A stretch of 64,000 nt of DNA from Cryptomeria japonica (GCF_030272615.1 NC_081414.1:908367009-908431008), one strand, 5' to 3'. Positions 43,461-55,779 are shown, counted from the stretch's first letter. Notes: generated by a model not told the origin, from the letters alone. Made by a program: numbers and translations.

Positions 43461-44049
43461 TGCTGTTATCACTAATTAAAAATGGACTTTTCTTTTCCCA
43501 TGATTGGCTATAGGTTGTTGAAATTTTGAATAGGGTGTAGTTCCAAATGCTTCAGCTTTGCTCTAGACCTCAAAGGTTTAAGGGTTTTTGATTTTAGATC
43601 CTCTTGTGTTTCATTTTAAACCCTCTGGTTTCTAATCTTTCGTTACTTTATTCACTTAAGTAATGGGTCATGGGGTCGTAGGAAGTGTCCCCCCTTGTTG
43701 TTTGCCTAGGCGGTTATGTTAATTAATCAAAAAATTTATGCCTTATATGTTTTTCTTCTAAAGTTGTTGGGCCCAAAAACTAGTGTGCATCTCGCGGATG
43801 GATCCACAGCTCGTGTTATTTCGCTAGGCAAAGTTACACGTAGTTTAAAAGTAGCGAAGTTGCAAAAAACACATGGCATGCCACATAGACGGTCCTGCTG
43901 GTGGTTGACAGCAAGTAAGTTGGCAGCACGCGACACAAGTCACAACAGTCAGTGGGTCAGGATTAAAGGCTAAAAGGCGGGCCCCAAAGGTGAGTCAGGT
44001 CGCAGGTGGAGATGACTTGACGGGAACAGCTGTTAATAACTTACTGGGG

Positions 44050-44883
44050 CCCTGTGGTTTCTTTTTGGCATATAATAGAGTGACAAGTCAGCTCCGAAAG
44101 TGACTGGGCGCCAGGTGTTCACAACGAGTCAGTGGGCCCACCCCTCCTGAGAGCCTTTTCAGGCGGTTAAAAGCAGATCAACTTGATAGATGATTCAATG
44201 GCCCACGCTATTTCGCAAGGGTAAGATGCACGTTCTTTATACCCCATGAAATAGTGAGAGTGAACAAGAGCCGTCCACGTGTCATGATGATGACCTGGAG
44301 GATATAGCTGTTAAGAAGAAAGTGGGGCCCCGTGGTTTCCTTTTGGCATATAACAGAGTGACAAGTCAGCTCCGAAAGTAACTGGGCACCAAGTGTTCAC
44401 AACGAGTCAGTGGACCTACCCCTCCTAAGAGCCTTTTCAGAGGATTAAAAGCCGATCAGCTTAAGAGATGATCCAACGGCCCGTGCTATTTTGCAAGGAT
44501 AAGATGCACGTTCTTTATACCCCACGAAATAGCGAGAGTGAACGAGAGCCATCCACGTGTCATGATGATGACCTGGAGGATGTAGCTGTTAAGAAGAAAG
44601 TGGGGCCCCGTGGTTTCCTTTTGGCATATAACAGAGTGACAAGTCAGCTCCAAAAGTGGTTGGGCGCCAGGTGTTCACAACGAGTCAGTGGGCCCACCCC
44701 TCCTAAGAGCCTTTTCAGAGGATTAAAAGCCGATCAGTTTAAGAGATGATCCGACGGCCCACACTATTTTGCAAGGGTAAAATGCACGTTCTTTATACCC
44801 CATGAAATAGCAAGAGTGAACGAGATCCATCCACGTGTCATGATGACACATGGTTAAGAAGAAAGTGTGGGCCCGCCAAGGTG
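44050..44883 (+). repeat. Three 278-bp tandem repeats in E2 U3 (3' LTR)
   Basis: Unit starts at 44050, 44328 and 44606, the same 278-bp period and order as in the 5' LTR. The array was therefore already three units long when E2 inserted. Confidence 0.88.
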
Positions 44884-44893
44884 GAACCGGCGG

Positions 44894-44901
44894 TATAAAA
44901 G
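44894..44901 (+). promoter_or_regulatory. E2 TATA box (3' LTR)
   Basis: TATAAAAG in the same context as 31129-31136. In this LTR it could drive transcription outward into ORF1 and then the E1 LTR. Confidence 0.65.
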
Positions 44902-45479
44902 AAAGACACATGGCCAGTATCAAGTAGAATGCGAAGGGAATTTCAAGGCCAATGGTTGGATGCCATGTGGTATCGTGTAGCCAATAGAAAAGTGGGACCC
45001 AGAGCAAAGCCAAAGCCATCAGTCAACCTAACACTCGATCAAGTTTCTTTTGATCGAATGGTTGGCATTATTTCGCACGACCAAGCTTCCCGATAGTTAT
45101 GCTTCGCGAAGTTGCGAAAGAGCAAAATGAAACACTTGCAGGAATGTTGTGACCCGTTGGAGCAAAAAATATGAATTCTTGTATGAATTCAATTTTGAAG
45201 GGACGACCGAAGCATGCGGAATCAATGTTATAGTTAAGGCCCTGAGTAAAAACATTTGATTTCCTAACAACTGGGTGAAGATATCTTTTAAAGGATTTTG
45301 TAGAAGAGCAGACGCAGAGTTATTTTCCTCAGATACAGAGCAAGTCGGTTCAGTTGTAGAGCAAATTCCTTCAAGCAAAGAACAGGTTCTCTCATATTTT
45401 TGTGTAGCAATTCTTGTGTAGTGTTCTTGATTCGTCGCAGAATTGTTTAAGTGTGGCATTCATTTCTTGCATTTTCAAA

Positions 45480-48400
45480 ATGTCTCCTAAAAGAGAATTT
45501 TTCGGCAAAGTTAACTATTTAGAAAGGAGTGTGTGTGATGATTTTTTAGAACAGTTGACGTTGTCAACTAATCAAGCATCAAAGGCAAAAGAGTTAGTGC
45601 CCAAGGCTCCCCATCTAAAGATAGGAGAAGGATTATATGACAAGAGTAATTGGTTGAGAGACCCACAGGGTAATTGGTTGTGCAAAACTGTATCTGGGAA
45701 CTAGATGTCGGGAAATTAGTTGTCCCAGGAGTATTTATGGACACAGATTTGCTAACCCAAATTGTGCTTAACTATGATCCAGTCACAAGAAGCATTCAGG
45801 ATGTAAATGGGAAAACCCTTGTTGAAATTAATGCTGAAGAGTTTAGGATAGCATTTGGGCTTAATGAGTTTACAAACTTTCTAGAACCTATAAACTTCAC
45901 ATCATTAGCCCAAATTTACGGTGCACAGAGGAGTCATCTCAGGAATGGGCCTCTCAAGGAATTTTTTGTAAAAATAGGAGGGTTAACAGTTGTAGGACCC
46001 AACACACAGGAGACCTTTTCATTAAGTATGTTCACCCTAAGGGCTAAAGGAATATATTGGGCACTTTGCCAAGTTTTGGGAGAAGATGCTGAAGCAAATA
46101 TGCCGAATCATTACTTGTTAATGATTGCCTAGATTCTGAATCCTTCTCTTGCAATCACATTTGATTATGCCTCTTTTATTGCTGATGCTATCCATGGAGG
46201 GTTGATAGGAATCAAGAATGGAAAGGTGGACAGGCCTTTTAGATGGTACTCACTCCTAATGCATCTTTTTCTCTTCAAAGTTGGAGATTACTTTGCCAGT
46301 GGACTGGACCTTGTTAAGGAGAAAGAAGGAGAAAAAATGTCGGTACAATTATGGAGTACTATGTTGTCATGGGATAGAGAGGATGCCAGTTTTCTGATGT
46401 TTGATAAATATTTTGCATCAAAGATAAAGACTCTCCTCTGCTCTGAGAACCCAAGAATCCCCAAAGTTCTTCTGGAATTCATGAGACCAAAAGAATTCTC
46501 AGAAAACATAAAAATTGTTCATAACTGGGGTGACATTTACTTGTATCCAGTCTCCACAGTTTTTAGAGTTTTTGGTTTCAGGGGCACCCCATTTCTGTTA
46601 CCTTACCAGATCCCTCTCAAAGTGGGAATTGCGGAGATCCTTAGACAAATTGGTGGCTTGCAAGAGGCAGAGTTGGCAGGCAGGGGTAAAGGGACTATTT
46701 TCCCTGTAGCTACCATAGCTCACCAATTTGTAATATCAAAAGGAGGCTGGAATTGCTTTGAGGATTTCCTCAAGCCTTATCATTTGTCCACTGCAGTGTC
46801 TAGGTGTGGTGATCTAGAGGACTTCTTCAACGGTATGTTTAGGAAGAAGGTAGCTTGCAGAGGTAAGCCTCATTAATTCCAGTTTCCCTTTAGACCTCAT
46901 CAGAAATGAGTTTGATCTAGATGAGCAGGAGCTAAGGAAAGAGAAGTGGGTGGCTTATAAGAAAGCCTTGGATTTTGTGCATCAGTTTGATGCTTGCTAT
47001 GACCCATTGTCTAGCTTTTTCCCACTGGAAGAGAAAATAAAGTTTTTGATTGTTTTCTTTGAAGATGTCATGCAAACACTGAAGGAGAAAAGGGAAGCTG
47101 TAAATAAGAGCAACCCTGAGAAGGCAAGAGTGATCCTTAGTAGGTCAGCTTCTAGCAAGCCAATCCCTCCTTGTGATTACACATTGCATAAGAAATCAAG
47201 TTATAGTGTGCTGGTGCCTACAACAGGGGAGCCCTCTACCACCAAAGGAAAGAGGAAGATACAAGATGTCATCGACATCCAAGAGAGCCCAAAGAAGCAA
47301 AGGGTGGGGAAAGAAATACAATTAGATACACCTTTGTATTCCCCATCCCAATCCCCTATCCATATAGGAAATGAGCAAGCAGCAGCTGAGCAACAACTAC
47401 AATAGGGTAGTCTAGGGGAAATTGCATACACCTATGATGAAGTGGAGGAAGGGATGCTAGAAGAACCCATTGCTGCTGGAATGGATATTACCTCCACTGA
47501 ACTTAAAGACCAAGAGTGGGATCCTGAGATAAAGCAGGCAAGTAGTGCCTTTCTAGCTGATAACAATTTTGTCACATCAGAATCATTTATGCAGTTTATA
47601 TGGAAACAGCACATCGATATATATAATACTAGATGTGAAACAAGAAAGGCTGAGCAGCCCAATAAAGATCCAGCCCTGGTGGAAGAGGAAATAAAGCAAG
47701 AGATGATGGAAAAATTCAAAACCATCACCCCTGAGCAGGGAAGAGACATGGTAGCAGAAGCTGGAGTGCTTATATTACCCGAATGGGATATTGCAGATGC
47801 CCTGGTACTAGATGCAGTAAGAAAAGAGACTAAACCTATGGAAGGGGTTACTTTCTATAAGGACAATGTTGCACTTATCATGTGGTCTCTCAAGAGAAAT
47901 GAGAGTAAGAAAAGCAAAGACACCCGAGGGTCAAGTTACCTCGGTGGAATGATGGTGAAGAGAGTGCAGAGTACAGAGGTAGTAGAGGCCGCTAGCACTG
48001 TGTTGGAGACTGCAAAATTCAGTGTTGCAGTAGTAGAGAAGGAAGCCAAAGAGAAAGAGGCCCTCAAAATCAAGTTGGAAACAATTTTAAAGGCCTATAA
48101 CAGTGCCAAGGAGGAGGTAAGAGGTAAGGATAGCATCATTGCCAAACTACAGAGCCAGTTGACTGGACAATACCATCAAGGTGAGTCTTCAACACTGATG
48201 ATCTCCTCTTCTGCTGCAAGACCTCTCCTTACTAGCCCTATTATTGAGTTTCCACCATCTCTAGCACCCTCCAGCTCTCAAATGGTTGAAATTACTCCTC
48301 AAGAACTGGAAAACTTGAAATAGGATCAGGCCTTATATGTAAAGAAGTATGAGGAGAGAGTAAGGTTCACAATTTCCAGTTTTGCAGATACAATAAATGC

Positions 48401-49073
48401 CTCATTGCTCTACAACAATGTAGGTAAAATTATGGAAATATGGAATGAGCTCAGGAGAGACAAGGCCATTTTGATGCCTATTTTTGATAGATGGAGGCCT
48501 AGGGAGCAAGATTTAGAGTTTATGTGTGTATCCTGCGATGAAGCAAGGGCCAATCCCATCATTAAATTCACTTCTGATGTCGCTAAAATCTTAATACAAT
48601 TAGCAGCAGAGGTGGATAATGTCGATAGGAAGGTCAATTTGTGCAAGAAGGAATACACTGACCAAGTTTTTGAGTTGCTCCCAAGAGTTTTTGCTAGCCC
48701 GGATCAGTTAAAAGACAAACAAATGAGGCTTAAGGAGATAGAAGCTAAATTGTTAGCAAGAGTTAAAGGAATTACTGATCTTGATGATGCTTCTTTCTTT
48801 GTTGTGACAATACAAGAGATAGAGAAAATTAAGTCACATTATGCTTTTCTCAATTCAGAAGTCAACAAAATGAGAAATTCTTGGAAAAGGTTTACTAAGA
48901 CTAAAGATAAAGCGATTAATTTCTCATGGCCGACAGAAGAAGTGTATAATGAGTGGACAATTAAATATGCCACCCATGATCTGGAACAGTTGGAGAGCAC
49001 CCCTGAAAAGATAGAAGAGGTTGCAACCGAACAACTTGTTGAAGAAACTGCAAAGACTGAAAAGAGTTTGTAA
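45480..49073 (+). pseudogene. E2 LTR-encoded ORF1 (3' LTR copy)
   Basis: Second copy of ORF1, ATG 45480 (MSPKREFFG) to TAA 49071. Compared with the 5' copy it keeps CAG where that copy has TAG (31787, near 32210, 34018 and 35270). It has its own stops, TAG near 46130, TAA near 46875, TAG near 47403 and TAG near 48321. A deletion of about 50 bp near 45670 shifts the frame before NCIWELDVGKLVVPGVF. The frame change near 46880 is shared with the 5' LTR. Blocks YDPVTRSIQDVNG, GFRGTPFLLPYQIP, LILPEWDIADALVLDAVRK and INFSWP are present. Neither copy is intact, yet between them most positions of an open frame can be seen. Confidence 0.8.
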
Positions 49074-50013
49074 CTGCTTTTGCGAAAAGTTTGTAACCTC
49101 TTTACTCTGAAAGAAATGATTGTAACAAACTCTCCTCGAGAAGTCCGAAGCTTTGTGCATCCATGTTGTTATAAATGGATACCAGGACTAGAGGATAAGG
49201 GATCGTAAAAAATTGTAAGAAAATGCTACAGAAATTTATCTGAGCTTTTCTAAGTCTAATGGAGAATACTCAAAATTTCTTGTAATATTTCTTGAACTAA
49301 ATATCAATATACAGACCATTGGTTTTGAGTAAATCTTTGTGTTGTCTTCAAGTGTTTTTACAAATTTGTTTACTGCTTTCATTTTGAATAATCCAGGATT
49401 GTTTTATTTGAATGGAATTGCAAAGCAATTTTAGTAGAAGTGTTCGTTAGCTTTTCTCTTTAGGAGGGTAATTAAAGACACGGGGATCACTCATACCAGT
49501 AAATTCTTTGGAAGGAACTTTGAATTTTGATGACCATAGCTTGGTTTGGAATGCTTGAATTTTTGTAGGTGTCAGGCATATACAAGGATTAATAGAAACC
49601 AAGCCGACAGGAAGCATAAAGATGTTTTGTTTGAGGAGTCTTATTTGAGTTTAGATGACTCTGTGACCTTGGATAAGGCACTAGTATTAATTGACGTTAT
49701 TTATTGCATGTTTTGTTGATCGAAATGCTGAACTTAAATACAATTTCCATTCTTTGCTTTCAGTTGATTTCAAGGTGAATAGATCCACTAGTTTTCGGGA
49801 CTGGTTTGCTGTGGGTTTATGTTTGAAAGAGTGAATTTAATTCACAAAGGTATACCCACCTGGGCTCTGAGTAAGCCCGAAGTGTAGAAGGTCTAATCAA
49901 ACCTTGTCATATGTTGTCTTGAGAATTTCCTTATCTTTGATGTCTCTTCTGCACCAAGCTTTAAACCATATTATTTTAAGGATGTCAAAGGGAATTAGAT
50001 TTTGAAGACAACA

Positions 50014-53000
50014 CAGCTAATTTTCACATGACTTCATACTTGTTCTATATTTTAGCATGTATCAAAGAATGGCCGGGATTACATCAGGAACCTTGGGTTA
50101 ATGGAATGAAGGTCTATGAGTTCTATCCACATTTGCAAATACAGAGATACACAGAAAATTTCTTGAGATGGAATGATGTCTTTGCAGGAAGATTAACTTT
50201 CGAACTACAAGGAAATTTGAATAATAAGATGTCACCTGAGGCATTAAAGTTGGTCACCACATACGGGAGTTGTTTCATTCAATTTTCTAGATTCACTTAT
50301 ATTAGAATTGGAGTCTTTGAAGATGAACCTTTCAGATTACCCAGATATGCTCTCGATAGTTATGTACTTTTAGAAGTTAGCAGACAGCTAGCTCATGTGG
50401 ATAAGAGATTTGGCATGAAAAGTGAATTTGAAGCAATTTTCCCAGTTGAACTCAGACATTATAGTTGCCAGACTATTTCTGATGCATTGAACTTAGAATT
50501 GGAACTCAAGAAAATGAATTTGCCACCATATGTTGCTCAGCAGGGGTTCGACAACAAAGAATATGCAGTGAAGCACCTTAATGTTGATGTGAACTTTTCA
50601 CATATACCCCAATTAGAAGATTATTGGGAGGATTGCTATGATGAATTTGAAGTTCGGAGAAGATTATGGTCGAGGTTCACTTTACAACAAATTATTACTT
50701 TGAAATTGCCCATGAATATTGCATGAATACAAGAAGCGGAAGATGAAGATGTATTGGACCCAAAGTTCAATAAAAGAGTTCATGTGCAACCTATTCCTGA
50801 AATTGATTCGGATAGGAAAGAAGAAGAAAATATTCAGTCAAGAACCTTTAATGTAATAAGGAGAACAGAGAAATGGTTAAGAGATCGTAGGCCTTAAATA
50901 AAATTTACTACTAGCTCAGTCGAGAAATTAGTTGAGCAATCTCATGCTGCTGTACCAATCTCTTCTTCTAACATTGTTGTTGATATTGCAGGTGTCACTG
51001 GTACTCAAAGTGAAAAGGTTCGAACCAGAAGACTTAAAGAACCACTATTTGGCCCATCAACGGTTTGAGTCACCCATTCCAGAAGTAAAAGGAAAAGCGC
51101 AGACATCATAGAAAAAGAAACCATCATAGTTCTTGATACTGAGGAGGTGCAAGTGATTATGGATGAACCAGAAACAGGCATTCCTGCAGCTCAAGATGCA
51201 GGTAAAGAAAAGGAGCAGTCTGGGGAAGGCCCCGATCAAGTGACTACTTTGGTGACCATGGATTCATCCGAATGTCAAACGCCGCTAGCTAAGATATCCT
51301 CAAACATTTCAAGGTGGTTAGGAGCATCAATAAGTAAGAAATGCAATGTAGTCCCTATCAGTGTACCCATGGAAGATATGGGAAGCAAATTCCTCAAAAA
51401 GACACTTAAGTCTAAAAAGCTAAAAGCAGAAGCTATGCTAGAGGTGGATTGGAATACAGGGCACTGGGTAGCTAAAGTGGCTAGGCTTATTTCAGACAAA
51501 GATCCAGAAAATGCAACGAAGCAGGATTTTGTTGTTGAAAAGCTTGATTTAGGAACTGCTTCAAGGGCTGCTAATGCAAAACACCTAGAGTCCTCTACTA
51601 AACGAATGTTATCCAGAACATGGAAGGATGAGAAAGACAAATGAGAGTTGAAACAGACCGTGAAGCAGATGGCGGAGTATATTAATTTCATTCATCATCC
51701 CAGCCCACAGCCCCTGTCACAGGTTCCTCAGAATTTTGATCCTAGATCTCCCATGAACCAGAATTTGTTGGATAAGGTTCAGAGAAATCATGTGCTGGCA
51801 GAAACCTTTGAAAAGTGGCTTGAGTTCATAATTTAGCAAGGAACAGAGTATATTGCTAATCTGGTAAAGGTGTACGAGGATGCTATGACTATAACTCAAG
51901 AGCTGGAAATAGAAGTGTCGGCGTGGGAAAACGAAAGGAAAAAATGGGCTGCAGTACTGGTTCAAATGAGAGATGTACAGAAGTATGGTGTAATGAACTT
52001 CCTTACAGAAAAGGTAGTAAATGATTTGGATGATAAGGTACTGCATGTGGCCAAGGAAAACATTGAATGGTGAAATTCAATCATAAAACAAGGTCATGAA
52101 GAGTCCATTAAGTTGCTAAAAGAGTTGAAAGAACTCATTGTCGTGATGCAGAAAGACTTGAAGTGCATCGATGTACAAATTCTGAAGGGAGACAGAGAGA
52201 CCATTGAATAGGTAGTAGATATGGTGCAGAATTTCAAAGGGAAAATAAATTTTGTTAAAGAATCAAAATCTTTCACCCGAGATGACTTCACCAGAGTAGC
52301 TCGCATTGAATCCATGTTGGTTGTCTGTTCAGATCACTTAGAAGTGCATAAAACTAAAGTCACGCAAGTGGGTATGGATAAAGAAGTTTGGAAGCAACGC
52401 ATCCTGCACATTGGTCTCCCACATTACCCAGTAGTTCATAACTTCTCCGCGGCTCATATGGATTGGCGAAATATACGTGGCACCACGCACACTTCAGAGA
52501 CAATTTAGGCCATTTTCTATTCTTTTAGTTATGGCTCTATTTACGGCTTGTAGTCATTTAGTTAATTTCAATTATAGATGGTTGTCTCTTGAATTTCATA
52601 TTTGCATTTTGTTTAAAAAGACAATTAATCCTGGCAGCTATATATATTTGTAAGGATGTTTTTGCGCGATATAGAATTTTTGGTGTAAAAACTTGGAGGA
52701 CCAGGCTAATCTCACTTGTAATTTCAGTAGAATACCCATCTTTGAGTGGAATGAAATATATGATACAACTTGGGAAACCTATGTGTTTGGAATGCGTAAA
52801 ATTTCTATTGGAATGATTATGTGTTCGTGTATCAGTTTCTTTTTTCTGATTTTTCATTTGAAGTCTGCGAATCAATTTGGTAAATGAAACTAGTTGTAAG
52901 CTTTTGAATTTTCTGATTCCCCTTGTCTTGTGAGACATGAGTGAGTGTCAATCAGAGTTCAAACATTCTTTAATCATCCTGAGAGTTAATTTCCATTTGA

Positions 53001-53279
53001 GATCAAATGTCTTATTATGAATTTCATTATCCATCATTAAGCATTCATATTGTGATGACTAGTGGATGTTGAAGCCTTTTGTTTACTTTCTGGTTAAAAG
53101 TGAATCACATAAAGAAACAATTATTCAAAATTCATTGAATATCATATAGGGAGTTGTACCTTAATGCAGAGGGTAAAAACAATAATTATTTACCCAACTG
53201 CTGGTTATCATTGGTTTTCTATTTGGGCAACAGGAGTATTTATTTGTAAATTTTGAGAAATCCAATCCGTTAACCAACA
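50014..53279 (+). repeat. E1 3' LTR, second part
   Basis: Resumes the E1 LTR after E2, beginning with the target copy cagct and aligning to 18838-22093. It ends accaaca at 53279, followed by the aactc target duplication. Region 52509-53279 is the non-coding tail. Confidence 0.92.
50028..52508 (+). pseudogene. E1 LTR-encoded ORF1, 3' LTR copy, C-terminal part
   Basis: Continuation of 29032-29589. The stretch MTSYLFYILACIKEW to LPMNIA (50028-50726) is open and lacks the 1-nt deletion of the 5' copy. Later stops: TGA 50724, TAA near 50896, TGA near 51066 (CGA in the 5' copy), TGA near 51642 (shared), TAG near 51834 (CAG in the 5' copy), TGA near 52071, TAG near 52208 (shared). The C-terminal helical part ends at SETI, TAA 52506. 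The family block IGVFEDEPFRLPRYALD is near 50305. Function unknown. Confidence 0.75.
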
Positions 53280-53284
53280 AACTC

Positions 53285-54100
53285 CTTATAACTATGCATC
53301 TTGGAAAATTGAAGCATGGAGCAAACTAATGGAAAAAGGACTCATGTATTACATAGATGGAACAATAGCAGCACCACCTGATCCTAAGGTTGATCCTAAT
53401 GCTCAGTTAGAATGGATCACTAAGAATTGTATGGCTCTTGGAACTTTGCTTAAGTATGTATCAGATGACCTCATTTTTCATATTGAGAAGTGTTCTACAA
53501 TCAAAGAGGCTTGGGATATCTTTCAGAAATTGTATGGTCAAGTTGATGAACTCAAAGGCTACAAGATTGAAACTAAGCTCACCAACTTGGATCCCAAGAG
53601 TTTTGATACAATCCAAGATTATGTCACCAAAGCAAATGAGCTAAGAGAAAATCTTAAGGATTGTGGAATTGACAAAAAGGATTCGCAGTTGATATTCAAC
53701 TTGTTGGACAAGCTTTCACTTGAACATGCAACATTTGTTTCTAGCTTCCGAACTCATCATTTGGCAATGGGGAGTTCCTACACTATGCCTTCATTTGATG
53801 CTTTCAAATAAATGTTGATGTTGGAACAATCTAAGTTGTTGAACATGGGGATTCTCAAGTCTTCAAAGTCCAAGGCTTTGGTGGCTAATCAAGGGAGTCA
53901 AGGAAAGGATTCCAACAACAAGAAGAAGCAATCTAAGTCAAAGCCATAGTAGGAAAAAGGAAAATAATCCTCTTCCAAGAAGGGGACTCCACTTAAGAAG
54001 GATAAACCAACTTGTGTTTATTGAAATAAGTATGATCATGATGAGCATCGATGTCACACCAAGAAAGTTGATAAGTTGACAAATCTTCTTAAGAAGAAAA
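53285..54100 (+). pseudogene. gag: E3 gag remainder
   Basis: Continues the frame begun at 17214. YASWKIEAW opens it. STIKEAWDIFQKLYG (about 53494) is the UBN2-type gag core. TAA at 53809 and TAG near 53948 interrupt it, and a lysine-rich basic segment follows. The zinc knuckle near 54010-54055 reads CVY, stop, NKYDHDEHRC, so its second cysteine codon is TGA. It would form the particle and bind element RNA. Confidence 0.82.
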
Positions 54101-54195
54101 ACATCAATTTGCCATCTGCCTACAACAAGAAGGATTCATCTCCTTCCACTTCCTCATAGTCTAAGGGAAAAGGGCAAGCATTTGTGACTAAAACA

Positions 54196-54400
54196 GGTTC
54201 TTCACAGCAGTGGATACTTGACTCAGGTGCCTCTTATCACATGGGTTCTACAAAGGAGTAGTTTTCTTCATTGGAGCCATCAGAGGTACCTCACATTTAC
54301 ATAGGAGATGATACACAAGTTGAGGTTGAAGGGAAAGGTTCAGTTGACATGGATGATGGAACATTTTAGAATGTTCTTTATGTTCCTAACTTGTCCACCA
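54196..54400 (+). pseudogene. pro: E3 protease
   Basis: Copia-type aspartic protease. QWILDSGASYHMGS (about 54211) is the active-site block with the aspartate intact. FEDGDTQVEVEG-like sequence (ICGDDTQVEVEGKGS region, about 54300) and VLYVPNLSTNLFSI (about 54373) follow. TAG near 54259 and TAG near 54367 break it. It would process the Gag-Pol precursor. Confidence 0.75.
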
Positions 54401-55707
54401 ATCTTTTCTCTATCTACCAAATCACTCACTATGGGAATGGGAAAAAAGTTGAGTTTACACCTAATTTTGTTGTGGTAAAGGAACTTGATAATGATGCCTT
54501 GGTAGCAGTGGGGCAAGTAAATGACAAATCAAGGCTTTATTCATTCTCCTACTTTGTGCCAAGTTCTCCTTCTAGGGCCTTGCTTCCTCATTCAAATTCA
54601 GAAAGTAAGCTATGGCATGAGCGGTTTGGTCACCTCAACTACCGCTATCATCAAAAACTTAACACTAAAGACATGGTCATAGATCTACCTCAAATTAGTT
54701 TTTCAGAGGGTGTATGTTTAGGGTGTTCCATGGGCAAGCATCCTGAGGAGAAGTTTGATAAGGGGAAATCTTGGAGAGCTTTGGAAGTTCTTCAACTTGT
54801 TCACAACAATGTAGCAGGTCCATTTACGTCACCTTCATTTCAGTAAGGCTTGCTATGTCCTCACCTTCATTGATGACTACTCCCACTTCACTTGGGTCTA
54901 TTTTCTTGTTCATAAGAGTGAAGTGTTTGACAGATTTCTAGACTTCAAGGCTCATGTGGAGAAGCAATTAGGGAAAGTGGTCAAGATTATTTGCACAAAT
55001 AATGGAAGGGAATATTTGAACAAAAGACTTGAGGATTTTATTACATTTGAGGGGATTGATCTTTAGCATTTTGTTGCCTACACTCCATAATAAAATCGAT
55101 TTGTAGAACGCAAGAATAGAACTCTCAAAGAAATGGCTAGCTATATGATACATGCACGTTCTCTTGATCTCGCTTTTGGGCAGAGGCTATCAGTTGTGCC
55201 ATACACATCCAAAATTGGGTTCCTCACAAAGCTTTGACATGTATTACTCCTTTTGAGGCTTGGGTTGGAAGGAAACCGATTATGAGACATTTCAGAGTCT
55301 TTGGGTGTCCATCATGGGCTCACATTCCTCCGCAGAAATGCAAGGCATTAGAAACTCAGAGTTGTCCTTGTATTTTTGTTGGATATCCCGAGGGTGTTAA
55401 GGCATATCAATTGATGGATCCTGAGACACATGAGGTGTTTATTGAGAGGAGTGTTCATTTTGAGGAAAGCTCTCCTAGCTTAGCCTCCCTTCCTCCACCT
55501 TCCTCCATTATGGATAGTGATGCAAGTGATTTAGATGATGAGATTCCTTCAACTCTTACTCGCAGGGTTCCACCTCTGCATGGCCCACTTGTAGTTGAGG
55601 AGCCTCGTTCTCCACCTCCACCTAGACCTTGTTGGGCTCGACAGACACTTGAGTCAGTAGGTTCTCTTGCTGGGGATCCTTCAGATACATGGAGAACTCG
55701 ATCATAG
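54400..55707 (+). pseudogene. E3 integrase
   Basis: Copia integrase. LWHERFGHLNYRY (about 54611) and CLGCSMGKHPEEKF (about 54718) give the zinc-binding HHCC region. The catalytic core begins at LVHNNVAGPF (about 54795), where the family has HTDVxGP, so the first acidic residue is N. The second block, ICTNNGREYLN (about 54992), has N where the family has D. The third acid survives in FVERKNRT (about 55102). A frameshift near 54845, stops near 55065 and 55090, and another frameshift near 55190 add to the damage. The C-terminal part (55234-55707) includes FGCPSWAHIP and VGYPEGVKAY. Confidence 0.85.
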
Positions 55708-55779
55708 CATCAAGACCTTCCACATGCATACATTTCTGCCACTTCTGATCCACAAACATTTCAGGAAGCATCAGGGGTT

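Larger units (their letters stand above)
29698..50013 (+). mobile_element. E2: Ty3/gypsy Tat-like element with giant coding LTRs
   Basis: A 20.3-kb element inserted in the E1 3' LTR. The target duplication is caact (29693-29697) versus cagct (50014-50018), one mismatch. The 5' LTR is 29698-36285 (6,588 bp) and the 3' LTR 43464-50013 (6,550 bp). The internal region of only 7.2 kb holds a primer site and one gag-pol frame. Samples of the two LTRs differ at 5 of about 105 and 6 of 120 positions by hand. It must be younger than E1. Confidence 0.93.
43464..50013 (+). repeat. E2 3' LTR (6.55 kb, contains ORF1)
   Basis: The 3' partner of 29698-36285, same ends (TGTTATC ... gacaaca). It contains the three tandem repeats (44050-44883), the TATA box at 44894-44901, ORF1 (45480-49073) and a non-coding tail (49074-50013). 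Confidence 0.93.
17245..53279 (+). mobile_element. E1: Ty3/gypsy Tat-like element with coding LTRs
   Basis: A complete but inactive element inserted in the E3 gag. It is flanked by perfect 5-bp duplications aactc (17240-17244, 53280-53284). The 5' LTR is 17245-22093 (4,849 bp). The 3' LTR is split by E2 into 28108-29697 and 50019-53279 (4,851 bp together). The internal region holds a tRNA-Arg-like primer site, gag, protease, extra RNase H, RT, degenerate RNase H and integrase. Without E2 the element is about 15.7 kb. A hand-aligned 120-bp sample of the two LTRs shows 4 differences, so the insertion is moderately old. Confidence 0.9.
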
